NCBI GenBank assembly: GCA_033964015.1
Contig: CM066914.1
Coordinates: 10,221,831-10,285,830, forward strand
From: Scolanthus callimorphus
Taxonomy: Eukaryota; Cnidaria; Anthozoa; Actiniaria; Edwardsiidae
Direction: 5' to 3'
DNA length: 64,000 bases
Numbering within the stretch: the stretch's first letter is position 1; every line of letters starts with the position of its first letter. A model generated the notes under the pieces. It had not been told where the DNA came from and made no database searches. It saw only the letters and a program-made list of their open reading frames with translations. Of the stretch, positions 1-11,200 are shown piece by piece. Both the position numbers and the translations under genes were made by a program.

Positions 1-1660
1 CCAGTTCTGCTCACATGAATGCAGGTCATAAGATCACTATTGAATATTGAATGACAAAAATAAAATCTGCCAGACTTTTTTTTTCCTGAACAAATGGCAT
101 TATATTGACAATTCTCTTACTGTTTATTGGCATAGACCTGACACATGTTTCAGCTAAGGATTATATGATCAACAGTCCATGTTCAAAATAGTCACCTACC
201 CTGTTTATAGCTATATTTTATTTTATTTTATTCTTATGAATCTTTATTATTTAATATATTACATAAAAAAAATACAGACACACCCACACATACACAGACA
301 CACCAATTTCAACATACTTAGAACAGAAATAAAAATGATATCAGGAATTAAACATTTTTAAAAGAGGATCCCATTTCTTTAGATGATGTAGTACTTTTCT
401 CAATTTCCTTCGTGTGTTTTCAAAATAACTGTAAATTCCTAAATACAAATCTACAAAAGTATATGTAAAATCTGCCAGGCATGGTGAAGGGCAGATACTG
501 GGATTTTTTTGTAGTCATTTACTACTTCAACCCCCTCCCCTGAAAATTCCTCCCCCAACAGGACTACAAAATGTACAAAATAAGGATTCTTATCTCACCC
601 CACCCCTCTGGAATTTTCCTGCTTTTTGAGTTTACAGATCTTTTCTGCAACAAACATTGAATCTGTTAACCATTGTTGCCAAAAGACCAGTTCTGCTCAC
701 ATGAATGCAGGTCATAAGATCACTATTGAATATTGAATGACAAAAATAAAATCTGCCAGACATTATTTTTTTCCTGAACAAATGGCATTATATTGACAAT
801 TCTCTTACTGTTTATTGGCATAGACCTGACACACGTTTCAGCTAAGGATTATATGATCAACAGTCCATGTTCAAAATAGTCACCTACCCTGTTTATAGTT
901 ATATTTTATATTATTTTTTTCTTATGAATCTTTATTATTTAATATATTATATAAAAAAATACAGACACACCCACACATACACAGACACACCAATTTCAAC
1001 ATACTTAGAACAGAAATAAAAAGGATATCAGGAATTAAACATTTTTAAAAGAGGATCCCATTTCTTTAGGTGATGTAGTACTTTTCTCAATTTCCTTCAT
1101 GTGTTTCCAAAATAACTGTAAATTCCTAAATACAATATTAGTATATATAATAGGACTCCATGCTGTCCAATTAAGAAAAAATTGGATGATTCAGAGGAAC
1201 TCCAAAATTGGACGAGGCCGCAGGCCGAGTCCAATTTGGAGTTCCGAGGAATCATCCATTTTTTTCTTAATGGACAAGCATGGAGTCCTGTTATTTATTA
1301 ATTATATAACATCCATGTTCAAACCCAAACTGTCCAATTTTAGCGCGAACTGTCCAATTAGAGCGCGCGCGATCCAATTAAAAAATAATTGGACGATTCA
1401 AGAAAAATCAATCTGCCGGCACAATGGGATTTCGAGCTGGCTATATAATTAGTTTTCTTAATCTACAAAAGTATATGTAAAATCTGCCAGGCATGGTGAA
1501 GGGCAGATACTGGGATTTTTTTGTAGTCATTTACTACTTCAACCCCCTCCCCTGAAAATTCCTCCCCCAACAGGACTACAAAATGTACAAAATAAGGATT
1601 CTTATCCCACCCCACCCCTCTGGAATTTTCCTGCTTTTTGAGTTTACAGATCTTTTCTGC
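1..1660. repeat. Tandem duplication, period about 686 bp
   Basis: Positions 1-660 are repeated from 687 to about 1660. Both copies begin with CCAGTTCTGCTCACATG and end with the CT-rich stretch before TTTTCTGCAACAA. Differences are few, so the duplication is fairly young. The second copy is longer only because a 325-bp segment (1136-1460) has been inserted. The stretch lies upstream of the first visible MAN2B1 exon, most likely in an intron of that gene. Confidence 0.85.
1136..1460. mobile_element. 325-bp insertion with nested foldback, in one duplicate only
   Basis: The first duplicate reads continuously through TACAAATCTAC (444-454). In the second, the same bases are split by 325 bp, so the empty site is known exactly. 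Bases 1152-1289 fold back: arms starting AGGACTCCATGC at 1152 pair with the segment ending GCATGGAGTCCT at 1289, and an inner pair (GGAACTCC / GGAGTTCC) lies nearer the loop. The rest contains several TCCAATT blocks. No clear target duplication or transposase is seen; it looks like a foldback MITE. Confidence 0.7.
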
Positions 1661-1727
1661 AACAACACATAGCAAAGAGGAAAGGACTAACCAGCAAAAC
1701 CAATATTTAACTTTTTCTTCTTGACAG

Positions 1728-3351
1728 GATTCAAGAGTAAATGCTTTCTACTCAACCCCTACCACATATCTGGATGCATTACACAATGCTAACCTCACTT
1801 GGGGTTTGAAGACAGATGACTTTTTTCCTTATGCTGATTGCCCTCACTGCTATTGGACTGGCTATTTTACCAGCAGACCTGCTCTAAAGAGATATGTCAG
1901 GATTAACAACAATCTACTCCAGGTATTCATGCTACAGTATATCTGCTGTCCCCTAAATTGAAATACCAAGTATACATGTAAATACCTTGAGAAATGTTGT
2001 GACGGAGCTGTAACTTGGTGGGATGAAAGGGCCATGTTAATTAGTATTTATATTATATTTAACAATTAGACTACAAGTTTGAGTTTTCTATGAGTCAATA
2101 GATAGATGGACATGGTGCATAGCGCTGAGTTGACTAATTTGACTCAGAGAAAATGAGAACATGTCTAATTGTTTTTAGTATAAACCAACTAATGGTCTAT
2201 TACAAATCCTGCATTCTGATTGGCTGAGCTACTAATGGTCTATTAGTGATAGACCATGCCTGGCAAAACCACCACCTTTCTTTGCAAGAAAACTTGATTC
2301 TTTCAACATAAAATTAGAATGGAATTCATTGCCAAAACCGACCAACTAGTTGGTTTATACTAAAACAATTAGACCTCTCGTCCTCATGTGCTATGATATC
2401 AATAGTCCATTCGGCCTTCGGCCTTCGGCCTCATGGTCTATTCATCATAGCACATTCGGCCTTGAGGTCTAATTGTTAAATACATGCTCTGATTGGCTAA
2501 AAACTATGCTCTTATAAACAATCACCAGGGATGTAAACAACTGGAAGTGATAAATGGACCTGAACTGTCGGGATCACCATCATCAGACCTTCTAAAACGT
2601 GCAATGGGCGTGGCACAACACCATGATGCCGTCAGCGGCACCTCCAAACAACATGTGGCTGATGACTATGCCAAGAGATTGGCTATTGGAGCAGCTGATT
2701 GCCAGGTAGGTGTGTATAGGTTTGTAAACCATTCTTGACCCAGGGTTCCGTGGCTCGTCATCTCATGGGGGAGTCTCTGTGATCAGCCATTTGAGGGCCT
2801 TTGCTGATTGGCTGATTTTTAAACATGAGGGAATGTGCAGAAAGTTCTTTGTCTCAATGCCTCTCTATAAAATCTTGTGTATGCAATGGCAGGGCTGCAA
2901 ATTAAAAAAAAGGCCAGTCGAAATTTTTGACAAGTTTCAAAATTCTAGTCGCATTTTCTAAGTTAGTCACAAAAATTGAACTTGTACCAGCGTGTTAGAC
3001 AAGAAGTGAGTTGCAAAACTTCAAATGACTGACAAAGTTTAGTCGCAAAAGAGAAAAACTTAGTTGCAAAAGCGACCCCACGTGCGCAATTTGCAGCCCT
3101 GAATGGCTCAGTGTTACCAGAGCAATGGGAGCTCTGGGTACAAGAATAGTTTGTAAATGTGGTAAACTAAAGGATGAGAAAGATAATACTTCTCTTATAT
3201 CCCTGTCATTGCCAAAGCAGATAATATAAGCACACTTTGTCTGTTTAATTTGTTATTTCATACTTGTGATGAAGGGCAAGACAAAAGGAGGGGGATGGGG
3301 AGAAGTTACACTTTCCTTTTAGAAGTTACACCCCTCCCTTCCTCCCTCCCC

Positions 3352-3388
<37 letters not shown>

Positions 3389-5303
3389 CCATTTTGCAAT
3401 CCACTTTGAACCCACAACCAGATGCCTGTCTAGGAGGCTAGTGTTTTTCAGATAAAAGCTTGCTACCCTTCTATAAGGCTCATTGCAGCAATTAGAAAAT
3501 CGGAAGCCCATTTCACACCAATTTCTCTCCTATATCTTCGTATTTCTTTATTAATTTTATCTGTTTGTTGTTTAGTGTGTGATGTCAAATGTGATTGGCA
3601 GGAAGTCATCAAAGAGCAAAGCCATCCCAGCTCCTGTGTTCACTTCCTGTAATCTGCTTAACGTCAGTAGTTGTCCACTTACAGAAGGAAGCAAGTCGTT
3701 TGTTGTTAATGCATACAACCCTATTGCCAGGCATATTCACACCTTTGTGCGAGTCCCTGTTAGCACAAGCTCCCTCTCAGTGTATGACCCCAATGGTGCA
3801 GTGATCAAAAGCCAAATCTTCCCCATCTCCGATGAGACCAAGGACTTGAGGCATCTACAGAAACTTTCCTACAGTACCTCAAACTATGAGCTTGTATTTG
3901 CAGTCACTCTGCCTCCATTAGGATTTGCAAGTTACTTTGTTAGTGGCTCCAAGTCACCGGAGGGAATACATAAGTCTCACGAGCCAGTAGTTACCTCTGG
4001 ATCAGTAGTGATACAAAATATGTACACTAAACTGGAGTTCTCTCAAGACACTGGCCGCTTGACAAGCATAACAGACTTGGAAACCAAACTGACTACAAAG
4101 GTAGACCAACAGTTCTTCTGGTACAATGCAAGTGTAGGTAACAAAGAAAGCAAACAGCAATCTGGTGCGTATATATTCCGGCCCAACAGCTCCACTGTCT
4201 TCCCAGTTTCCGAGGGCAACAAGGCTAAGATAAGCATGTTTCAAGGCCCTCTTGTGCAAGAGGTCCGTCAAGTCTTCTCCTCTTTTGTAAGCCAGGTGGT
4301 GCGACTCTATGCGGGACAGAAACATGCGGAATTTGAATACACTGTCGGTCCTATTCCTACTGGGGATAATTTAGGAAAAGAGATCATATCAAGATTTGAC
4401 TCGGATATCAAGTCCAACAAAGTCTTCTATACTGACGCAAACGGAAGAGAAATGCAACTACGTACCAGGAACTTCAGACCCACGTGGGAGCTCAATAACA
4501 CAGAACCAGTAGCTGGGAATTATTACCCAGTCAACAGTCGCATCTACGTGAAGGATTCTAGTAAGCAGCTCACAGTCATGACGGAGAGATCATTAGGTGC
4601 GGCCAGCCTGAAGGACGGCTCTGTCGAGATCATGGTGCATCGGCGTCTGTTGGTGGATGACATGAGGGGCGTGGCTGAGCCTCTCAACGAGACAGGAATC
4701 AGCGGAAAGGGTCTTGTCGTGAGAGGGAAGTTGAACGTAGTGTTCACATCTCCTTCAATGTCAGCCGCTCTCCATCGCCAGCTAGGCGAAGAAATGCTCT
4801 TGGAGCCCATTCTCAGCTTCACTCAGAACCCAACTACTGTCAGCAAGTGGCTCAAGCAGTATAACTCCATGTACAGCGGTATAACTCGACCGTTGCCTAG
4901 TAACGTCCACCTACTCACCCTAGAGCCGTTCAACCAGTATACCCTTATAAGGCTCGAGCACCAGTTCGAGGCTAATGAAGACGCCAAGCTCTCGCAAGCT
5001 GTCAATGTGTCTTTGACAGGGTTGTTCGCCAATTTCGAGGTCACTGCCATTGAGGAGATGAATTTGGCTGCAAATCAGCTGATCAAGGACAAACACCCAT
5101 TGCAATGGAAAATCAAGTCAACCAAAAAGTCACTGGATGTACCCAAGGGACAGGCGAAACCGCAACCACTGATGTCAGCGGACACTCCTATCGAGCTCCA
5201 CCCCATGCAGATACGCACATTCAAAGCGACTATTAAGATGAAAGGAACATGGAAACCCCCTAAACACAAGAAACGTGGCTATAAATTCCTCACAGCTCCC
5301 TGA
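1728..5303 (+). CDS. MAN2B1: Lysosomal alpha-mannosidase (GH38), 3' part of gene
   Basis: Three coding exons, all in phase 0: 1728-1922, 2529-2705 and 3576-5303 (stop TGA 5301-5303). The first encodes [19 protein letters not shown] and the [16 protein letters not shown] segment of GH38 enzymes. The second carries [19 protein letters not shown], which holds the zinc-ligand histidine of the family. The long last exon gives the C-terminal beta-rich domains, with family blocks such as [48 protein letters not shown] and LRLEHQF. The order and spacing match human MAN2B1, which hydrolyses alpha-linked mannose from N-glycans in the lysosome. The signal peptide and the catalytic Asp region lie upstream of this window. 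Other GH38 subfamilies (Golgi MAN2A, cytosolic MAN2C) fit less well. The intron between the last two exons holds a 33-C run, and intron 1 holds a MITE. Confidence 0.94.
2056..2482. mobile_element. MITE-like element in MAN2B1 intron
   Basis: TATTTAACAATTAGAC at 2056-2071 is the exact reverse complement of the segment at 2467-2482. Further inverted segments lie inside: an AACCAACTA block near 2182 pairs with TAGTTGGTT near 2348. It contains no coding capacity. A related partial copy, sharing TTTTCTATGAGTCAATAGAT, is at about 36167-36250. Confidence 0.65.
3353..3385. repeat. Poly-C tract (33 C)
   Basis: An uninterrupted run of C inside a longer CT-rich stretch in the last MAN2B1 intron, about 190 bp before the acceptor at 3575. 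Its length in the assembly is probably unreliable. It could form G-quadruplex or i-motif structures. Confidence 0.9.
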
Positions 5304-5802
5304 ACTAAATTATTCATGTCACATACCTGAACTGTAAATAAGATCACACAGTGAGCAAGTGAACACGCCTCTCCCCTCCCCCAATTTTTTTCAATTTAAT
5401 GTTTCTTCGCGATCGTATGTACAATGGTTTGCCTTGTGCTAAAGCATGGGATCCTCGAGGAGGGAAAACTCAAAATAAAAAATTAAATTTGTATCAAATT
5501 ATGTGGAATAAATCAGTTTCTTGTCTAGTGTTTGTTGATGTTTGTCACACGGTACGGCAGAGATGCGAACTCTACAGCAATTGTCAGTCGCAAAAATTCG
5601 GTAGAGTTCGCATCTGGATTTTCTCATGACCACCCTTGAAATTACATTTACCCACTGGAAATTCATATTTTTGTGATAGGCACCCTGGAATAAATTTTCT
5701 GAAAGGAAAAAGGGGGCGAGGGAACAAAAAATAATTCATTATTTTTCTCTGACTACTTTTATGTTGCGGCTTCAAGAGGTACGTGTGCTGTATTGACCCA
5801 AT
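5304..5802. other. MAN2B1 3' UTR and intergenic spacer
   Basis: Follows the MAN2B1 stop codon. No convincing ORF. An A-rich stretch at 5468-5487 contains AATAAA and is a candidate polyadenylation site. A short inverted pair, GATGCGAACTCTAC (5562) with GTAGAGTTCGCATC (about 5600), forms a small hairpin. Nothing else recognised. Confidence 0.5.
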
Positions 5803-7814
5803 TAGTCCGTGGGCCAGGAGTCGAAACCCTCCCCCCCCCCCCCCCCCCACTCGGGGATTTTTGCTGACATATATCATTCGAAAGCTTAGGTCGAGGGTAG
5901 TCCAAAACCGGTTGTTCGCACTTTTGAAGTGGAAGCGTTTAGGAGTTACGGCGCATTTTACATTTGGGCTTCAAAACCACAGGGTACCCGCGTCGAGAAT
6001 AGCAAAAAACACAAATAAAATCCCCTGTGTTACATCAAAAACACTCGATATCGCACCTTTTGCCTTATAACAGCCTAAATACGCTATTTTGCTAGAAAAA
6101 GTCTTAATAAAAGCATTAAAAGTAGGAAATTCGTTCAATAAAAAGCACAGGGTACCCACGTCTCATAATTTTGAAAACAGTCAGAAAAAGTGTCTGGCCC
6201 TACACGATTTTCACACGTTTCCTCTCCCAGATATGTACAAAATAGTGTTTTATCAGTAGTAAACGAATATGTCTGCTTTGCGGCATATTATGCCATCCAT
6301 GTTTGTTCTTGTTAACTGATGTATAGAGCATTTTCGGGCTCTGGGATCGCCGCACTTTCCATGACAGACGTGTAATCGCTAGATTTGAATTTGAGCATTA
6401 TGTGCGTGGATAGCGTCATGTTAGTGTCTTAGCCAGGGTCCTCCCAGAGGTAAGTGGTAGCGGTGATAGCTTTCAAAATATAATTACCATGCCCTGTTCA
6501 CGGAATATGAAATACAACAGTTTGGCGTTATGCTTTGTACCCTGCCAGCAGTGGTATCCTCCTATCTTCGCTTGCCGCCGGGGTCGAAGAAAGGAGGAAA
6601 CCACTGCTCGCAGAGTAATATGCTTTTGGCATTTGTTTTAATTCTATGCCGTAGTACGGAAAATAATCCTTTCTGCCGAGTATCCTCAGGCTCTTTAATT
6701 TGCTGGGATTGATATTAGAATTGTGACTTATAGATTGTAGCAGGAAAGTAATGAGCTATCTGCTTACCAGTGCTAGTGCGCACTTGCGTGTCTTTGTTTT
6801 TAAAATAATGCAGCTCGTGCACCATAAAGTAAAACGTAGTTGCGCTAAATTTTGCTATGGCGTGCGTCGCTGACGGGAAATTCGCGCCTGTTGTGCTATA
6901 AAACTTTTTTTGAGATTTTAACATGCTCATGCTGCTTTACTTTTGGATTGCTTAGCGTGTTAAGTTCTCATCCGAGTCATTAATATGTTTTGCTGGTCCC
7001 TTATATACAGAATGAAGTGTATGTAAGTAGGTAAGTAGTAGTTTCGCCTCGTGAAGTCCAAAAGCACTTCGTTACGAATTCCCTCGGATGGCTGATGGCT
7101 ACAAGCTCTACATTTCTACGGCGATTCCAAAAGTGCACTAGTCGGAACGCGAGGGCTACGAGCCATAGCTTAGTATTTCATGACATTTTGCAGACATAGT
7201 AACAACAAGTACAGTACAAGTAGTGTTTTCACATAATGTAAAACTCTATTTTTCCTTTACAGCAACCACAAAACGGTTGTTAGGAAAACAAAGGATTTCC
7301 TCATATTTCCCCTAGACATGGTTATCCTTTCGAGACATTTCTACGACAAAATATTGAGCTAACCATTTGTTGTTGTTTTTCCTCTCTCATTTATTGACAG
7401 AAAAATAGATTTCCGCCTGTTACTCAAGCTATAAAATTCGCATTTCGATTTCTTAAAACCGCGCGACGCGGGTATCCTGTGGAATACACTGTTGCCCAAA
7501 TCACCTATTTGAATGTCTTTATGCACACGTTTTCAACGTAATCATGCCTTATAAAGGCTATTTCGTGACCAGCTGCACAATATGTTGAGTTTTGAATGGA
7601 ATACAAGCATTTTATTTGTATTTTTCGCTATCCCCGACGCGGGTACCCTGTGGTTTTGAAGCCTAAATGTAAAATGCACCGTAACTCCTAAACGCTTCCA
7701 CTTCAAAAGTGCGAACAACCGGTTTTGGACTACCCTCGACCTAAGCTTTCGAATGATATATGTCAGCAAAAATCCCCGAGGGGGGGAGGGTTTCGACTCC
7801 TGGCCCACGGACTA
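5803..7814. mobile_element. 2.0-kb element with long terminal inverted repeats
   Basis: The left end starts TAGTCCGTGGGCCAGGAGTC and the right end is its reverse complement. About 200 bp of the arms match closely, including a C-rich block, an AACCGGTTGTTCGCAC block and CCACAGGGTACCCGCG. Similarity decays further in, to roughly 6180 and 7540. AAT flanks both ends (5800-5802 and 7815-7817), a likely 3-bp target duplication, although a TA duplication cannot be excluded. The 1.4-kb centre has no transposase ORF, so the element is non-autonomous. A strong hairpin lies at 6548-6610 (AGCAGTGGT ... ACCACTGCT). Confidence 0.75.
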
Positions 7815-8209
7815 AATGCACGCACTGATGAGTGATTTACAGACGTCTAAATCTGACTGTAACGTGTTCTTCTTCCGTAAACAATGTGTAAACATTTTTA
7901 GGGTTTTCTATCCCCTAAAATAGTGCTTCCTTTGAATTCGAGTTTTAACTATGAAGCTCGCGCCGACTGATGCGAGAACGTCAGCACACAGGTAGACCAA
8001 CAGGAAGTTGACCCATCTTCAGAGCGAGGCTCGTTCGTAAATATAAGTCAGCTCGCGCAGGCACCTCTGCGCATAGTTTCGTGGCACTCGTAGAACCGTG
8101 AACTTTTGTCCTTATCACCGGGATTTTTTACGACAAATCCAGGAACTATACTCCAATTCTGCAAAAATATAAAGACAATTTCCAGGTTTTGTATTGATCT
8201 CTTTCAAGA
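7815..8209 (+). promoter_or_regulatory. ACLY 5' UTR and probable promoter region
   Basis: The 395 bp between the inverted-repeat element and the ACLY start codon. A TATA-like AAATATAA lies at about 8039-8046. The stretch is richer in CpG than the surrounding sequence. The transcription start was not determined; the call rests on position and one weak motif. Confidence 0.35.
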
Positions 8210-11200
8210 ATGTCTGCAAAAGCAATATACGAGTCGGACGGTAAAACTTTACTCTCGAAATACCTAACTTGCGATAGCTACGTGAAGAATAGATTTGTAG
8301 AGATCACGGCAGATACGAACTGGGATGAAATAGAAAAGGAACATGCATGGCTTAAGGAAGAAGTAAGTTCTTCAAATTATTTGATATTTAACGTACTTGC
8401 TGGTGGACGCTTGGGATATGTGGTGATGGTGTTTAGTAGTGTGCCAAATAACGTTCTTTAGTATTTGACATGACATGTGTCACTTGCGAGTTTCAATGTG
8501 AAGCAAATCAGCTGATGTCTCATTCGATCGGATGATCGCCGTGAAGCGTGAATTTCTTCACCTTTTTATCCAAAATCAATTACTGTACTAATGTTAGAAA
8601 TTATTGTACTTCAGATACGATACTTTTATATTTTGCAAACAACAACAGAAAGTTTGACCATATTTCCCCCAAGTTCTGGTTATTTCTGTTCATGATCTTG
8701 GACCTCGGGGTACGGTAATCTAGGGCCTTAGGGGGTGGGGGGTTGGACTTTGCCAGGAAATAGGCAACCAGACTTCTGCCTCTTGAAGTGAAAGACAAGA
8801 AACATTTTTTTATAAAGTGTCTAAAAATATGAAAACTAAAGAATATGTGATCAACATTTTTGATAAATCCCCCAGCCAACCTGCATTGCATTGACTTTTT
8901 TCATCTTTAGAAAATGACGAAGTAAAGACAATGTTGTTGTGTTTGAAACAGTAGTAATGCAAATTGTAGTGCAAATTTCCTTCTCATAACCCTAAAAAGT
9001 TTTCCAGCAACTTTGTATACCATGTATGGATGGTATAAAATATTTTAGATAACACCTAACATTCATTTCAAACAAGAGTACACAAATAAGAGTGAACAAC
9101 TCTGATGGTATTTGTGAGAGATCCTTTGCACAGACCTAGTTATTTTAAGGATACGGTACACCTTCAGGGGTACCTCACGCAGAAAAATCGTCACGCGCGC
9201 GCTTTTTGGAGGATTCCTACATGTTATATATCAAATTAAAGCTAAAAGATTGTAGTTTGTAACCAAGTTTTTAATAAATAGATTATTTTTATTTAGAGAA
9301 AGAAATTCGAGGAAAAAGGGATAAACAGTGTGGTTTCTTCGCGGGAGTTTTAGGTCAGGAACCACTGGTCGAAAATTTATGCAAACTGCTTCATGTCAAT
9401 CAGCACATAATTGTTTACAAAACCGTGTCTCATTTTGTTCATATCGAGTTTCGTTTTCGAGATATTTGAAGCTAAAGTATAACAGCGCATTTTTGCGTTA
9501 CTACCCCCGCTGCGAGGCCCATAATTTCAAAACTATTTCGAAATCGAAAATTCTGAGACACGGTTTCGGTCACAGATTCCTATTCTACCGGCCTGCCAAA
9601 TTTCATCGAGATTGAACCAGCGGAACCTGACCTAAAACTCAAAAGAATAGTCGTAAACAGCACTGATAATTTCTTTGAGAAACGCGAGGCTAAAGAAATT
9701 CAGCGCCCGACACCTTCGACGACGTGATTGACATTCACACCTAATCGAAGTATAGGTTTGTCACGTCTTGAGCCAATCGCATGATGGTAGATGTAGCTTC
9801 ACAGCCAGAACTCATTTGAATGCAAGTTCATGATTTCGCCGCAGTTTCGCGCGCTGAATGAGGTTGTAGTCGACTGCTTTCGAGAATGGCGAAGCCTCCT
9901 CAGCCACCAAAGCGCGCGGTAAAACAAACTGCTAAAAAAACTACAGTGCGAGCCGCGAAGTCTAAAACTATGAAGTGAAAGTCTGTGAAGTCTGATGCGC
10001 CTTCAAAGTCCGCTAGAAGAACCAAAGCTAAAACTCCTTTAGTTCCCTGGGGTTCCTAACTTCTTTTTCTGTTGGTTGTCTGGACCACGCTTTTTTCTCG
10101 AACGATACATGGCAAATATTGCTTACTTCTTCTGGGCGCGACGACTAGCTACAAAATGGCTTGAATGAAGCTCTCGCATTTCGCACAAAATAAAAAAGTG
10201 CCCGTATGTCACGCTAGAGTAAACAGGATTAAGAGATTATCGCGCCTCGCGAGCTTTATTGATCCTTGCTACTTTTTCGTTTTTCCTAAATATCTCTTTC
10301 GCTTTAAGGGGAAAAAATATTTTTCTTCTTCTAATACTTAGTTAAACAATCTCTAAATCGAATGCGCGCAAAAAAAATTTTTAACGAAAAGTTGCCCCTG
10401 AAGGTGTACCGTATCCTTAAGAACTGTTTTTCTTGCTAAATTATAAAGCTATTGTTTTTTGTAGCCAATCATATTCATTTTATCAGTAGCTCATTAAAAC
10501 TTGGGATACGCACGCTCTTGCGAAAATGTATTCTTTAATTAGGCCTAGTGTTTTCTGCTTTTGTTGAATGTTCTCTGTGTGTGTCCTTAGCGGATGTATA
10601 TAGAAGACTAAGTGCCAATCTAAAAATAACTAGGTCTGTCTAAAGGTTCTCTCATGCCCTATTATCATGTTGTACACTTTCATAATGTACCCAGAAATCT
10701 TATTTTCAACAGAAATCAGAGAAAATCCATTTTAAGAAAATGCTAGTTTCTTTACTAATATACATACTCTGGTGGTATCAATCATACAGAAACTTGCTGT
10801 CAAACCAGATCAGTTGATAAAGAGACGTGGCAAGCTTGGTTTGATTAAAGTCAATGTGGAATTTCAACAAGCAAAAGAGTGGATTAGTGAGAGGATGGGC
10901 AAAGAGATAAAGGTACATGTATATGTAGGGATGCCAACTCTCCTGCAGGGACGCCAACTCTCCTCCTACCGATGACTGCGCAGTAGTAGAGCACTGGGCT
11001 CATGCAGGAGGTTGGGAGTTCAAACCCCGGCCGGACCAACACTCAGGGTCTTTTCTAAATAATTGAGGAGAAGGTGCTGCCTTTGCTCTAACATCTGCAA
11101 ATGATTAGACCTTCACATCTTCTTGGATAAGGACGCTAAACCGTAGGTCCCGTCTCTCACATACACTACACTAACCGGAACCAGAGGGATGTTAAGGAAC

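Noticed and set aside
3250..3511. Pro- or Gly-rich ORFs
   Set aside because: They are produced by the poly-C tract on either strand.
6530..6712. Transposase in the 2-kb inverted-repeat element
   Set aside because: Only short frames without a DDE or other motif were seen in 6180-7540.
10964..11043. Functional tRNA gene
   Set aside because: A- and B-box-like sequences are present, but no cloverleaf 3' half or discriminator follows, and a long body typical of a SINE continues.
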